Source: Cherax quadricarinatus (taxonomy: Eukaryota; Arthropoda; Malacostraca; Decapoda; Parastacidae). From it: a stretch of 64,000 nucleotides of DNA. Below the pieces are notes generated by a model. It was given only the letters and a program-made list of their open reading frames with translations, did not search any database and was not told where the DNA came from. Both the position numbers and the translations under genes were made by a program. The DNA lies in NCBI RefSeq assembly GCF_038502225.1, contig NC_091378.1, positions 4,729,925-4,793,924 on the forward strand. Direction: 5' to 3'. Within the stretch, counting starts at the first letter, position 1. The number at the start of each line of letters is the position of its first letter. This document shows, in pieces, positions 1 through 9,036 of this stretch.

Positions 1-821
1 GCAAGGTATGTGATGGTGCAAGGTATGTGATGGTGCAAGGTATGTGATGGTGCAAGGCAGATGATGGTGTAAGGCAGATGATGGTGCAAGGTAGATTGTG
101 GTGCAAGGTAGATGGTGGTGCAAGGTAGATGATGGTGCAAGGTAGATGATGGTGCAAGGTAGATGATGGTGCAAGGTAGATGATGGTGCAAGGTAGATGG
201 TGGTGCAAGGTAGATGATAGTGCAAGGTAGATGATAGTGCAAGGTAGATGATGGTGCAAGGTAGATGATGGTGCAAGGTAGATGATGGTGCAAGGTAGAT
301 GATGGTGCAAGGTAGATGATAGTGCAAGGTAGATGATAGTGCAAGGTAGATGATGGTGCAAGGTAGATGATAGTGCAAGGTAGATGATGGTGCAAGGTAG
401 ATGGTGGTGCAAGGTAGATGATGGTGCAAGGTAGATGGTGGTGCAAGGTAGATGATAGTGCAAGGTAGATGATGGTGCAAGGTAGATGGTGGTGCAAGGT
501 AGATGATGGTGCAAGGTAGATGGTGGTGCAAGGTAGATGATGGTGCAAGGTAGATGGTGGTGCAAGGTAGATGGTGGTGCAAGGTAGATGGTGGTGCAAG
601 GTAGATGATGGTGCAAGGTAGATGGTGGTGCAAGGTAGATGATAGTGCAAGGTAGATGGTGGTGCAAGGTAGATGGTGGTGCAAGGTAGATGATGGTGCA
701 AGGTAGATGATAGTGCAAGGTAGATGGTGGTGCAAGGTAGATGGTGGTGCAAGGTAGATGGTGGTGCAAGGTAGATGATGGTGCAAGGTAGATGGTGGTA
801 TAAGGTACATGATGGTACAAG
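1..821. repeat. 17-bp minisatellite array, truncated by window edge
   Basis: Tandem unit gcaaggtagatgatggt (17 bp), about 48 copies. Variants alternate gatgat, gatggt and gatgatagt; the first three units carry tatgtgat. The array runs off the left edge, so its true length is unknown. Units decay into the next array near 815. No coding potential. Confidence 0.95.
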
Positions 822-1576
822 GGTGATGGAACTTTCCAGGGTGATAAGACCTTCCAGGGTGATGGGGATGGAGGACGCCTCCAGGGTGTTGGGGATGGAG
901 GACGCCTCCAGTGTGATGGGAAGGGAGGAAGGACGCCCGTAGAGTGATGGGAAAGGAGGTAGGACACCCCAGGGTAATGGGAAGGGAGGAAAGACGCCCC
1001 CAGGGTGATGAGAAGGGAGGAAGGACACCCCCAGGGTGATGGGGAGGAAAGACGCCCCAGGGTGATGGGAAGGGAGGAAGGACGCCCCCAGGGTGATGGG
1101 AAGGGAGGTAGGACTCACCCAGGGTGATGGGAAGGGAGGAAGGACGCCCCCAGGGTGATGGGAAGGGAGGTAGGACACCCCCAGGGTGATGGGAAGGGAG
1201 GTAGGACTCACCCAGGGTGATGGGAAGGGAGGAAGGACGCCCCCAGGGTGATGGGAAGGGAGGTAGGACACCCCCAGGGTGATGGGAAGGGAGGTAGGAC
1301 TCACCCAGGGTGATGGGAAGGGAGGTAGGACTCACCCAGGGTGATGGGAAGGGAGGTAGGACTCACCCAGGGTGATGGGAAGGGAGGTAGGACTCACCCA
1401 GGGTGATGGGAAGGGAGGTAGGACTCACCCAGGGTGATGGGAAGGGAGGTAGGACACCCCCAGGGTGATGGGAAGGGAGGTAGGACGCCCCCAGGGTGAT
1501 GGGAAGGGAGGTAGGACTCACCCAGGGTGATGGGAAGGGAGGTAGGACACCCCCAGGGTGATGGGAAGGGGAGCCA
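822..1576. repeat. 31-bp minisatellite array
   Basis: About 24 units of 31 bp built around gggtgatgggaagggaggta followed by ggactcaccca or ggacgccccca. The first few units (822-960) are diverged and short, the later ones nearly identical, as expected when array edges escape homogenisation. Apparent minus-strand ORFs here are translations of the repeat. Confidence 0.93.
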
Positions 1577-1912
1577 CACCATCACCAGGGATAAACCAGC
1601 CCGGGAGGGAAATATTTTTCATTATTTTTCCATTAGGAAAATCTGGCCTGATATTCCCAGCTATCATAAGATATTGTTGATGATGTGAAGATGTGGTCTG
1701 GCTTAATGTCTCGCTTGGGGGGGAGGGTGCCCCACACACTCCTTACCTTCCCTTGATGGAGGGTAAGGGGTGCCCTTATACGTCCCTCAGTGTGACTTAG
1801 GAGACAAGGATGCCCTAATGTACAGTACTGTTCATTCTCATGTGTACGTTTGTATATGATCTGTGTACGTGTGTACGTACTTTCGTCTGCGGGTGTGTGT
1901 ATATATATATAT
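1577..1912. other. unclassified spacer
   Basis: About 320 bases of non-tandem sequence between the 31-bp array and the first TIR element. It ends in a short GT/TA run (1893-1912). I recognise no gene or element. Confidence 0.5.
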
Positions 1913-2298
1913 GTCGTGCCGAATAGGCAGAACTTGCCATCTTGGCTTAAATAGCAACGCTCATTTTGCCATATAAGACAAGTGAAAATTTGTGTATGCA
2001 ATAATTTCGCCAAAATCATTCTGAACCTAACGAAAAAAATTATTTTTGATTGTGTTTGTTTAGTACTAAATTACTGTAAACAAATCTAAAATATATTTAG
2101 TTGGGTTAGGCTAAAATAAATTGTTCTTGTTATAATAAGGTTAGGTAAGTTTCCTAAGATTCTTTTGGTGCAAAATTAAAATTTTTTACATTAATATTAA
2201 TGAAAAAAATATATCTTTAAACGTACAAGAGAAAATTTTAGAAAGGACTTAATTTTAAATCAGTTCTTGCAAATTGACCAGTTTTACATATTCGGCAC

Positions 2299-2301
<3 letters not shown>
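1913..2301 (+). mobile_element. MITE-like TIR element, copy 1 (389 bp)
   Basis: Begins gtcgtgccgaata and ends with its inverted complement (tattcggcac plus a one-base variant), giving terminal inverted repeats of about 13 bp. The interior is AT-rich, contains the landmark ggttaggtaag, and has no ORF. Flanked by TA-repeat DNA on both sides, so any TA target duplication cannot be told from the microsatellite. Two more copies lie at 2393-2780 (same orientation) and 10431-10817 (inverted). Length, TIRs, lack of coding sequence and copy number fit a non-autonomous cut-and-paste DNA element, perhaps Tc1/mariner-like if TA is the target; the superfamily is inference. Confidence 0.7.

Positions 2302-2392
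<91 letters not shown>
2302..2392. repeat. (TA)n microsatellite
   Basis: About 90 bp of uninterrupted TA dinucleotides separating two TIR-element copies. Confidence 0.97.
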
Positions 2393-2780
2393 GTCGTGCC
2401 GAATAGGCAGAACTTGCGATCTTGGCTTAAATAGCAACGCTCATCTTGCCATATAGGACAAGTGAAAATTTGTGTATGCAGTAATTTCGCCAAAATCATT
2501 CTGAACCTAACGAAAAAAATATATTTCACTGTGTTTGTTTAGTATTAAATTATTGTAAACAAATCTAAAATATATTTAGTTGGGTTAGGCTAAAATAAAT
2601 TGTTCTTGTTATAATAAGGTTAGGTAAGTTTTCTAAGATTCTTTTGGAGCAAAATTTTAAATTTTTACATTAACATTAATGAAAAAAATATATCTTTAAA
2701 CGTATAAGAGAAAATTTTAGAAAGGACTTAATTTTAAATGAGTTCTTGCTAATTGACCAGTTTTACATATTCGGCACGAC
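2393..2780 (+). mobile_element. MITE-like TIR element, copy 2 (388 bp)
   Basis: Same element and orientation as copy 1, differing by scattered substitutions and a 1-bp length difference. Both termini are intact: gtcgtgccgaata at the left, tattcggcacgac at the right. Flanked by (TA)n on both sides. Confidence 0.75.
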
Positions 2781-2892
<112 letters not shown>

Positions 2893-2959
2893 TGCAATAA
2901 GATCACAGTGAACAGGTGATTTCAAAATATGCAAAACAACCACTCTGAAAGAATAGAGA

Positions 2960-3001
2960 AATTCCAAGCGCTTTCGTGACTACTCACATTATCAAGGAAC
3001 T
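2960..3001 (-). ncRNA. hammerhead-ribozyme-like motif in PLE terminus, left arm
   Basis: Mirror of 4481-4522, read on the minus strand. Stem I AGTTCC/GGAATT, core TTGATAA, hairpin GTGA-gtag-TCAC, then GAAA, then the palindrome AAGCGCTT. See the right-arm copy for interpretation. Penelope-like elements are known to carry minimal hammerhead motifs in their terminal regions; activity here is unproven. Confidence 0.5.
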
Positions 3002-3159
3002 ATGAAAGTGAAGCATCCAAGGAAGCTATATAAGGGGTCCGGCCAGCACCTCACTATCAGATCCCACAACGGTTAAACACGTGACGCGCAGCGAGCCAAC
3101 TTGGATAGGTCCTTTGCACAACTCACCCCCAAGCTATTCTACCCAAGAAAATTTAAAAA

Positions 3160-3756
3160 TTATTTGTCCAGTGTATTATTAAATTCTTCCCAAATTTTAT
3201 TAATTATAAATGGATCTAATTTATATAAACCAAAGGAAATATTCATATTATTGTCAAAACTGCTTTTTATGAAACAAGATTCAATTATATTCCTGTCGAC
3301 CATGGACTTGCTTGATACTACTTTCTCAACTTTTTGAAAATCAATTGGATGGTTAAAATCTCTTACATGAATAAATAGAGCATTGGAATCTTGTCCGGTT
3401 CTAATGCTATATTTATGTTGTTTTAATCTTAGTTCGAGATTTTTACCAGTTTGACCGTAATAAACTTTATCGCATATTTTACAAGGAATCTTATAGACAC
3501 ATCCATCAACATTTTGGGGGGAATTCTTTATCAAAAGTTTTTTTACTGTATCAAGATTTTTGAATACAACTTTAATATTAAAAGTCTTAAGAAGAGAAGG
3601 CATATCAACCAAGTTTTCATGGTAAGGGAGAACCAACATATTTTTAGTTGAATAAGGCTGGTTGCCCCTTTTTGGATTATAAAAAGTGTTTCTAGCAACT
3701 TTAAAAGATTTATCAATTACATTTCTTGGGTATTTTAAATCATTACCTATTACCAA
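3160..3756 (-). CDS. Penelope-like GIY-YIG endonuclease (C-terminal fragment), left arm
   Basis: The ORF encodes the C-terminal domain of a Penelope-like element polyprotein, which nicks DNA at the insertion site. A Cys-rich start (VYKIPCKICDKVYYGQTGK) is the GIY-YIG-type core with the CxxC typical of Penelope elements. It is followed by LELRLKQH (Arg and His of the catalytic helix), a His-containing HVRDFNHPIDF segment and RNIIESCFIK, whose Glu matches the metal-binding residue. About 60 linker residues (PRNVIDKSFKVARNTF...) precede it; the upstream reverse transcriptase is missing. The apparent start Met lies in the 23-bp junction and is not a genuine initiator. Nearly identical to the inverted copy at 3753-4322. 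Confidence 0.82.
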   Translation of the reverse strand: MVIGNDLKYPRNVIDKSFKVARNTFYNPKRGNQPYSTKNMLVLPYHENLVDMPSLLKTFNIKVVFKNLDTVKKLLIKNSPQNVDGCVYKIPCKICDKVYYGQTGKNLELRLKQHKYSIRTGQDSNALFIHVRDFNHPIDFQKVEKVVSSKSMVDRNIIESCFIKSSFDNNMNISFGLYKLDPFIINKIWEEFNNTLDK

Positions 3757-4322
3757 GAAATGTAATTGATAAATCTTTTAAAGTTGCTAGAAACACTTTT
3801 TATAATCCAAAAAGGGGCAACCAGCCTTATTCAACTAAAAATATGTTGGTTCTCCCTTACCATGAAAACTTGGTTGATATGCCTTCTCTTCTTAAGACTT
3901 TTAATATTAAAGTTGTATTCAAAAATCTTGATACAGTAAAAAAACTTTTGATAAAGAATTCCCCCCAAAATGTTGATGGATGTGTCTATAAGATTCCTTG
4001 TAAAATTTGCGATAAAGTTTATTACGGTCAAACTGGTAAAAATCTCGAACTAAGATTAAAACAACATAAATATAGCATTAGAACCGGACAAGATTCCAAT
4101 GCTCTATTTATTCATGTAAGAGATTTTAACCATCCAATTGATTTTCAAAAAGTTGAGAAAGTAGTATCAAGCAAGTCCATGGTCGACAGGAATATAATTG
4201 AATCTTGTTTCATAAAAAGCAGTTTTGACAATAATATGAATATTTCCTTTGGTTTATATAAATTAGATCCATTTATAATTAATAGAATTTGGGAAGAATT
4301 TAATAATACACTGGACAAATAA
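3753..4322 (+). CDS. Penelope-like GIY-YIG endonuclease (C-terminal fragment), right arm
   Basis: Mirror copy of the left-arm ORF, open from the junction at 3753 to the stop at 4320-4322. It has the same CxxC, YYGQTGK, RLKQH and IIESCFIK landmarks and ends IWEEFNNTLDK. The one visible residue difference is Arg for Lys before IWEEF. No RT domain and no plausible own promoter or start. Near-identity without stops in both arms means the inversion is recent or the arms undergo gene conversion. Confidence 0.82.
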   Translation, partial: PRNVIDKSFKVARNTFYNPKRGNQPYSTKNMLVLPYHENLVDMPSLLKTFNIKVVFKNLDTVKKLLIKNSPQNVDGCVYKIPCKICDKVYYGQTGKNLELRLKQHKYSIRTGQDSNALFIHVRDFNHPIDFQKVEKVVSSKSMVDRNIIESCFIKSSFDNNMNISFGLYKLDPFIINRIWEEFNNTLDK

Positions 4323-4480
4323 TTTTTAAATTTTCTTGGGTAGAATAGCTTGGGGGTGAGTTGTGCAAAGGACCTATCCAAGTTGGCTCGCCGCGCGTCA
4401 CGTGTTTAACCGTTGTGGGATCTGATAGTGAGGTGCTGGCCGGACCCCTTATATAGCTTCCTTGGATGCTTCACTTTCAT

Positions 4481-4522
4481 AGTTCCTTGATAATGTGAGT
4501 AGTCACGAAAGCGCTTGGAATT
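4481..4522 (+). ncRNA. hammerhead-ribozyme-like motif in PLE terminus, right arm
   Basis: In order: 5' stem I strand AGTTCC; core TTGATAA where the hammerhead consensus is CTGANGA; one extra T; stem II GTGA/TCAC with loop GTAG; conserved GAAA; a very short palindromic stem III within AAGCGCTT; cleavage-site-like CTT; and 3' stem I strand GGAATT, which pairs with AGTTCC (one G-U). The two core changes are at positions 3 and 8, which pair in active hammerheads: C3-G8 becomes U3-A8, so pairing is kept. Palindromic stem III is typical of hammerheads that act as dimers. The fold is seen in the sequence; catalysis is inference. Confidence 0.5.
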
Positions 4523-4548
4523 TCTCTATTCTTTCAGAGTGGTTGTTT

Positions 4549-4550
<2 letters not shown>

Positions 4551-4618
<68 letters not shown>
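4551..4618. repeat. (TA)n microsatellite
   Basis: TA repeat joining the PLE terminus directly to the RTE-like fragment, with no unique sequence between. Confidence 0.96.
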
Positions 4619-4621
<3 letters not shown>

Positions 4622-5455
4622 CAGCTATTTGGGAGTGGACGTGTCAGCGGATGGGTCTATGAAAGATGAGGTGAATCATAGAATTGATGAGGGTAAAAGG
4701 GTGAGTGGTGCACTTAGGAGTCTGTGGAGACAAAGAACTTTGTCCTTGGAGGCAAAGAGGGGAATGTATGAGAGTATAGTTTTACCAACGCTCTTATATG
4801 GGTGTGAAGCATGGATGATGAATGTTGTAGCGAGGAGAAGGCTGGAGGCAGTGGAGATGTCATGTCTGAGAGCAATGTGTGGTGTGAATATAATGCAGAG
4901 AATTCGTAGTTTGGAAGTTAGGAGGAGGTGCGGGATTACCAAAACTGTTGTCCAGAGGGCTGAGGAAGGGTTGTTGAGGTGGTTCGGACATGTAGAGAGA
5001 ATGGAGTGAAACAGAGTGACTTCAAGAGTGTATCAGTCTGTAGTGGAAGGAAGGCGGGGTAGGGGTCGGCCTAGGAAAGGTTGGAGGGAGGGGGTAAAGG
5101 AGGTTTTGTGTGCGAGGGGCTTGGACTTCCAGCAGGCGTGCGTGAGCGTGTTTGATAGGAGTAAATGGAGACAAATTTTTTTTAATACTTGACGTGCTGT
5201 TGGAGTGTGAGCAAAGTAACATTTATGAAGGGGTTCAGGGAAACCGGCAGGCCGGACTTGAGTCCTGGAGATGGGAAGTACAGTGCCTGCACTCTGAAGG
5301 AGGGGTGTTAATGTTGCAGTTTAAAAACTGTAGTGTAAAGCACCCTTCTGGCAAGACAGTGATGGAGTGAATGATGGTGAAAGTTTTTCTTTTTCGGGCC
5401 ACCCTACCTTGGTGGGAATGAGCCAGTGTGATAATAAAAAAATAATAATAAAAAT
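4619..5455 (+). mobile_element. RTE-like non-LTR retrotransposon, 5'-truncated 3' end
   Basis: Contains the end of an ORF2-type protein (4626-5192), then a 3' UTR ending in an A/AT-rich tail (ataataaaaaaataataataa). The 3' UTR landmarks gatggtgaaag and accttggtgggaatg recur at 37680-37745 (+) and, inverted, at 11160-11220. At least three copies of this 3' end are therefore in the window. Termination in short A/T trinucleotide repeats fits RTE-like elements; the clade assignment is inference. Confidence 0.75.
4626..5192 (+). pseudogene. RTE-like ORF2 C-terminal region, in-frame stop
   Basis: Translation begins LGVDVSADGSMKDEV and holds the post-RT thumb/connection region: LPTLLYGCEAW, a conserved R-rich helix, and LLRWFGHVERME. 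A TGA at 5007-5009 interrupts it. The same frame then continues with VYQSVVEGRRGRGRPRKGW and FDRSKWRQIF before a terminal stop at 5190-5192. The GRGRPRKxW signature after the GHVxRM block is typical of many RTE-like ORF2 proteins. The RT catalytic motifs are missing upstream, so this is a dead 5'-truncated copy. Confidence 0.78.
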
Positions 5456-5457
5456 AT

Positions 5458-5540
5458 ATACACACACAAACACTGATCTCTGGCTGAAGGAGATTCGAAC
5501 CTACGAACCACACTGGACCACACTGGTCCAGTGTGGTGAG
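5458..5540 (-). mobile_element. tRNA-like foldback element, partial/variant
   Basis: Read on the minus strand it has TTCGTAGGTTCGAATCTCC (tRNA T-arm/B-box-like) followed by ttcagccagagatcagtg, the same 3' half as the element at 62836-62976. Upstream the 13-bp inverted repeat 5507-5519/5525-5537 (accacactggacc) replaces the long arms of the other copies. It lies immediately 5' of a long (TA)n tract. Confidence 0.6.
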
Positions 5541-5553
5541 AATATATATATAT

Positions 5554-5631
<78 letters not shown>

Positions 5632-5721
5632 CACTATATATATATATATATATACACATATATATATACACATATATATATACATTATATATATATACAC
5701 ATTATATATATATATATACAC

Positions 5722-5798
<77 letters not shown>

Positions 5799-5930
5799 CT
5801 ACGTGCGTACTCACCGTGTGTGCATACAGGCAAACACGTGTGTACATGTTCACATGTGTGTGTGTGCGTGCTCACAAACACATGTGTGTGTGTACGTGCT
5901 CACACAATATTGTTTCACACAAAGGATTTC
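5541..5930. repeat. compound (TA)n/(GT)n/(CA)n microsatellite
   Basis: (GT) run at 5555-5576, then about 200 bp of TA repeats with scattered CA and TATACA interruptions, a CA run at 5780-5799, then degenerate GT/CA-rich sequence to about 5905. Tyr/Ile-rich ORFs over this tract are repeat translations. Confidence 0.93.
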
Positions 5931-6145
5931 CTAACTTTTTCGTACCCAATTTTTGTGAAGAGAGACGAGAGACAGGTTGATACCTTTACTAAATGGAGGA
6001 TTTGTCTTTTGTGGTGTACAGATTTATTTTGTTTATAGACTATTGGAAATTGGTAGTAGATAGTACGGGCGTAGTTTACGAGAGATCTGCTGTGTTGTGT
6101 TCTTATTGTTACCACTGAGCAACGGCCTCCCCTCCCCCCACCCTC

Positions 6146-6151
<6 letters not shown>

Positions 6152-6236
<85 letters not shown>
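6152..6236. repeat. (TA)n microsatellite
   Basis: About 85 bp of TA repeat. The 5931-6151 stretch before it is unclassified unique sequence. Confidence 0.96.
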
Positions 6237-6238
<2 letters not shown>

Positions 6239-6317
6239 GCTTGGATAATAAATTAAAGAGGAATGTGACAACTTTCAGCGTCACACTGAGGTCCTCTTCA
6301 GTGTTTATTGTTGTTGA

Positions 6318-6840
6318 ATATTTATACCTGGAAAGTACTCGAGAGTCTGGCCCCAAATGTGTACACTGCCATAACAACATACTGGAGTGAGAGATATGAG
6401 AGGATGTATAATATAAATACAGTGAAAAGCAGGGGTACCGTAGGCATAATAAGAGGACATTGTGTCAGCATCCGTGGGCACAATAAGGGAACACTGTATC
6501 ACCATCCGTGACCCCAGATTATTCGATATCTTAGCAGAAAATATCAGAAACACTGCTGGAAACTGGACAAGTACCTTCACCAGATCAACCAGGCTGTGAT
6601 AGATATGTGGGAGTGCGGACCACCAGCAGCAACAGCCTGGTTGTGACCAGGCAAGCACCAGAGGAGCCTGGCCCAGGGCCGGGCTACGGTAGTAGAAAGA
6701 CTTTCGGAACTCATCAAAGGTATATCAAAGGTAAAGGTAGCCAGGTTGACCAGGCAGACACCAGCCGAGCCTGGCCCAGGGCCGGGCTCCGGGAGTGGAA
6801 AGCCTTTCGGAATTCATCAGAGGTGTATAATATTGGAGGT
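6318..6840 (+). mobile_element. LINE family B, 3' end fragment with partial second tail
   Basis: Matches the C-terminal end and tail of the LINE at 57443-58423. Landmarks are acataacaacatactggagtg-like sequence, gtgaaaagcaggggtaccg, cagattattcgatatctta and the tail tcaaaggtatatcaaaggta. A second tail copy (6740-6835) follows without the upstream part. Frameshifted and non-coding now. The tail shows AAAGGTA-type terminal repeats typical of CR1-like LINEs. Confidence 0.72.
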
Positions 6841-7240
6841 TGATCCATCTTTCCACCACACAACTGCCTCTCCCCTCGCTCGCTCAGTTTTAATGGCACA
6901 TGTAAAACTTAGTCACTTCACGGAGCTGAGTTTTCAATTGCCATCTCATTTACATATGACCGCGACGTTGTAACCAAATTAAATGTGCCTCTCCACTAAA
7001 GTTATTAACTCTATCTTCTCCCCTTCCACCACTATCTCTCTCTCTCTCTCTTCTTTCTCTTCTTCCTGAGCGAGACAAGAAGGACCCTCCCTGTGTTCCT
7101 AACCTGACTCCTTCAGACACATTACTGAATAATGCCAAATTTTGCCACGTGTCCCTTATTTCATGATCATTTGCCCCCCTCCCCTCCGAGCCTGGCACTA
7201 GACGAAGAGGAGCTACCAGAACCAGGGAAATAATCTTGCA
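6841..7240. other. unclassified unique sequence
   Basis: Includes the AT-rich stretch atttacatatgac at 6948-6960, a CT-rich run at 7025-7060, and no recognisable gene or element. Confidence 0.4.
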
Positions 7241-7445
7241 TATGGGAGGAAAGTGGTCTTATGTTGCTGGAATTTGAAGAACATATGGAGGAAAGTGGTC
7301 TTAACGTTATGGACACTTGTGCTCCCGTGTTTGGAATATTGCACAGTGTTGACGGCCCCGTTCAGGGCAGGAGAGATATCAGAGCTGGAACATATACAGA
7401 AATCGTTATTATTATTAATGACAGGGGTAGCTGCAAGTGTTGATA
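7241..7445 (+). mobile_element. LINE family B fragment (post-RT region)
   Basis: Encodes, with frameshifts, a segment like LEYCTVLTAPFRAGEISELE, matching LEYCSVLTALFRAWKISELE in the family B copy at 57.9 kb. A 30-bp stretch (atgggaggaaagtggtctta) is duplicated at its start. Short, broken fragment. Confidence 0.65.
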
Positions 7446-7745
7446 ATACTTATAATACTTATTAAGAATGTTATGAGGCTATGATATCCTACTGTAATAT
7501 ATACAACTTTGTTGCCTGTAAACCCGTACAGATGACTGCCGGTATAGGTTAGTTTTGTCAGGAAATAAGTGTTTCCTTACGCGGGTCTTAGTTATATGAT
7601 GACCAGGAGCTGGAGCTTTTGGTCTTGGTTTACTCCTCTACCTCTTTAAAAATTATCGTTATGATTATAACCATTTCTTACCTGTGTTGAGCGTGAGGGC
7701 TTGATACACCTTGTAGAATTTGCAGAAGCCAGAGTTGTTAAATTA
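7446..7745. other. unclassified unique sequence
   Basis: About 300 bases without a recognisable feature. Confidence 0.4.
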
Positions 7746-7850
7746 GACACATGTGCAACTCTTGGGTATCTTTATTGAGGAAACGTTTCGCCACACAGTG
7801 GCTTCATCAGTCCATACGAAGGATAAACTTGAAGAACAGGAGGAGAATGA
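7741..7850 (-). mobile_element. Penelope-type terminus, second family, with hammerhead-like motif
   Basis: The minus strand at 7779-7813 reads GGA-CTGATGA-A-GCCAC-tgt-GTGGC-GAAA-CGTTTCC: the exact hammerhead core CUGAUGA, stem II of 5 bp, GAAA, a palindromic AACGTT stem III, and a 3-bp stem I GGA/TCC. As in the PLE arms at 2.9-4.6 kb, one extra base separates the core from stem II. The flank acacatgtgcaactct recurs at 8350, 39431 and, inverted, 44325, which defines a dispersed terminus. Only the terminus is present. Confidence 0.6.
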
Positions 7851-7851
7851 G

Positions 7852-7918
7852 GGAGGCCTGGTCATGGACCGGGCCGCGGGGGCGTTGATCCCCGGAATAA
7901 CCTCCAGGTAACCTCCAG
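7852..7918 (+). mobile_element. LINE family A 3' tail fragment
   Basis: ggcctggtcatggaccgggc...gatccccggaataacctccaggtaacctcc is nearly identical to the 3' end of the LINE at 17500-17556. It ends in two repeats of acctccaggta, the likely terminal repeat of this family. Confidence 0.8.
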
Positions 7919-8344
7919 TCCCTCAACCTTGAGTCGATGTGAAGAAACAAAAGGGAAAACGCATCGTGAAGCATCACTAGCCACATCGTGAAACTAGCTA
8001 GTGAAGGATGACGCTAGTAGTGTCTGTTAGCCCAGGCAGACAGAGCACACAGACGGCGCTAGTATCTGAACCCCACCTAGAACACAGACTAATAGCAGTA
8101 GCATCTTCCTAGTATCTCATGCAAATCGTTAGCAGCTTTAGTTAAGTTTATTTAGGTACAGGTACACATAAGTATAGTTACACAAATTATTATCCATAGT
8201 AACGTGTATAAATTATCTACCGGGATAACCCCCAAAAATGTCAAAGTTACTTACTTCCATTATCGTTCTTGAATTATTTCTCATTCTAGACGACTGCTAC
8301 ATACTTAAGTTTTAAGTTACGTAGCTGGATATAGATATATACTT
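7919..8344. other. unclassified sequence
   Basis: No gene found. 8140-8230 (tttatttaggtacaggtacacata...) resembles a dispersed repeat I associate with decapods, but it has no second copy in the window, so this is a weak call. Confidence 0.35.
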
Positions 8345-8420
8345 TCGATTCATGTGCAACACCTTTGGAAAACGTTTCGCCCACCAGTGGTTTTATGAGT
8401 TCATTAGAGGGATAATATGT
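8345..8420 (-). mobile_element. Penelope-type terminus, degenerate hammerhead-like motif
   Basis: The minus strand at 8367-8402 reads GAA-CTCATAA-AACCAC-tg-GTGGGC-GAAA-CGTTTTCC. Same layout and same catgtgcaac flank as 7741-7850, but the core is mutated (CTCATAA), so it is expected to be inactive. Confidence 0.5.
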
Positions 8421-8524
8421 GTAGACAGTAAATGAGATAATCAGATGTGAGGATGATAAATAACGTCTCAAAGTACTTCAATTGTCTCTGCAACGGAGAT
8501 GAGAGAGATAACTTTTAATATATA

Positions 8525-8912
8525 GATGGAAAGTACTGGAGGGACTGGTCATAAACCTGCACACTTCCCTAACAAGTTACTAGAGTGGGAGATATAGGGG
8601 AAAGTGTGGAATACACCTAGTGAAAAAGCAGGGGTCACTGGGGGGCACAATAAGAGAGCACTGTATCAACATCCGTGGTCCCAGACCCTTCACCATACTA
8701 CCAGCAGATATCAGAAATATTGCTCTATCGAAGTCAGTCGTTTTCAAGAAGCTGGACATTATTTAAAAGTGTAGGATCAAATGTGTTGTGATAGCTGTGT
8801 GGGCCTGGGGGCCACCAGCACAAACAGCGTGGTAGATCAGGCTGTCAGCAAGGAGTCTGACCTCAGGCCGAGCTACGGGTGCGCAGGAACCCTCGAAAAC
8901 GGTCACAGGTAA
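8525..8912 (+). mobile_element. LINE family B, 3' end fragment
   Basis: Landmarks shared with the 58-kb copy: atagatggaaagtactgga, agtgaaaaagcaggggtcac, agcactgtatcaacatccgt, catactaccagcagatatca, then a tail with aaacggtcacaggtaa. Diverged and frameshifted. Confidence 0.65.
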
Positions 8913-9036
8913 GCTGTTGTGGGAATCTTAGTCGGTTGTGATAAGGAAGATTGTGTTGAGAAGGGGGGAGAGAGTGGTTATGGAGGGGTGATAAGGAAGG
9001 GGAGAGTGGTAGTGAAGGAGGGAAAAGGAAGGGGGG

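Larger units (their letters stand above)
2893..4555. mobile_element. Penelope-like element, 5'-truncated inverted dimer
   Basis: Two copies of the 3' part of a Penelope-like retroelement joined head-to-head. Arms 2927-3729 and 3753-4555 are each 803 bp with no length difference and only a few substitutions (for example one base in the gcgc run near 3091/4391 and one Lys/Arg codon). They are separated by 23 bp. Each arm holds a GIY-YIG endonuclease ORF, a short 3' noncoding region and a terminus ending in ttttgcatat that runs into (TA)n. A 34-bp extension at 2893-2926 (tgcaataagatcacag...) recurs at 63117-63149, so it belongs to the element. The 23-bp spacer continues the minus-strand reading frame, so the left copy is slightly longer and the right copy joins directly to its 5' end. 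The RT domain is absent from both. Confidence 0.85.

Noticed and set aside
2040..2160. Telomeric TTAGG-type repeats (ggttagg)
   Set aside because: Isolated occurrences inside the TIR element, not tandem.
5235..6038. Tyr/Ile-rich 'YIYIYI' and Cys/Val 'CVCVCV' ORFs, here and at other TA/GT tracts
   Set aside because: Direct translations of dinucleotide microsatellites.
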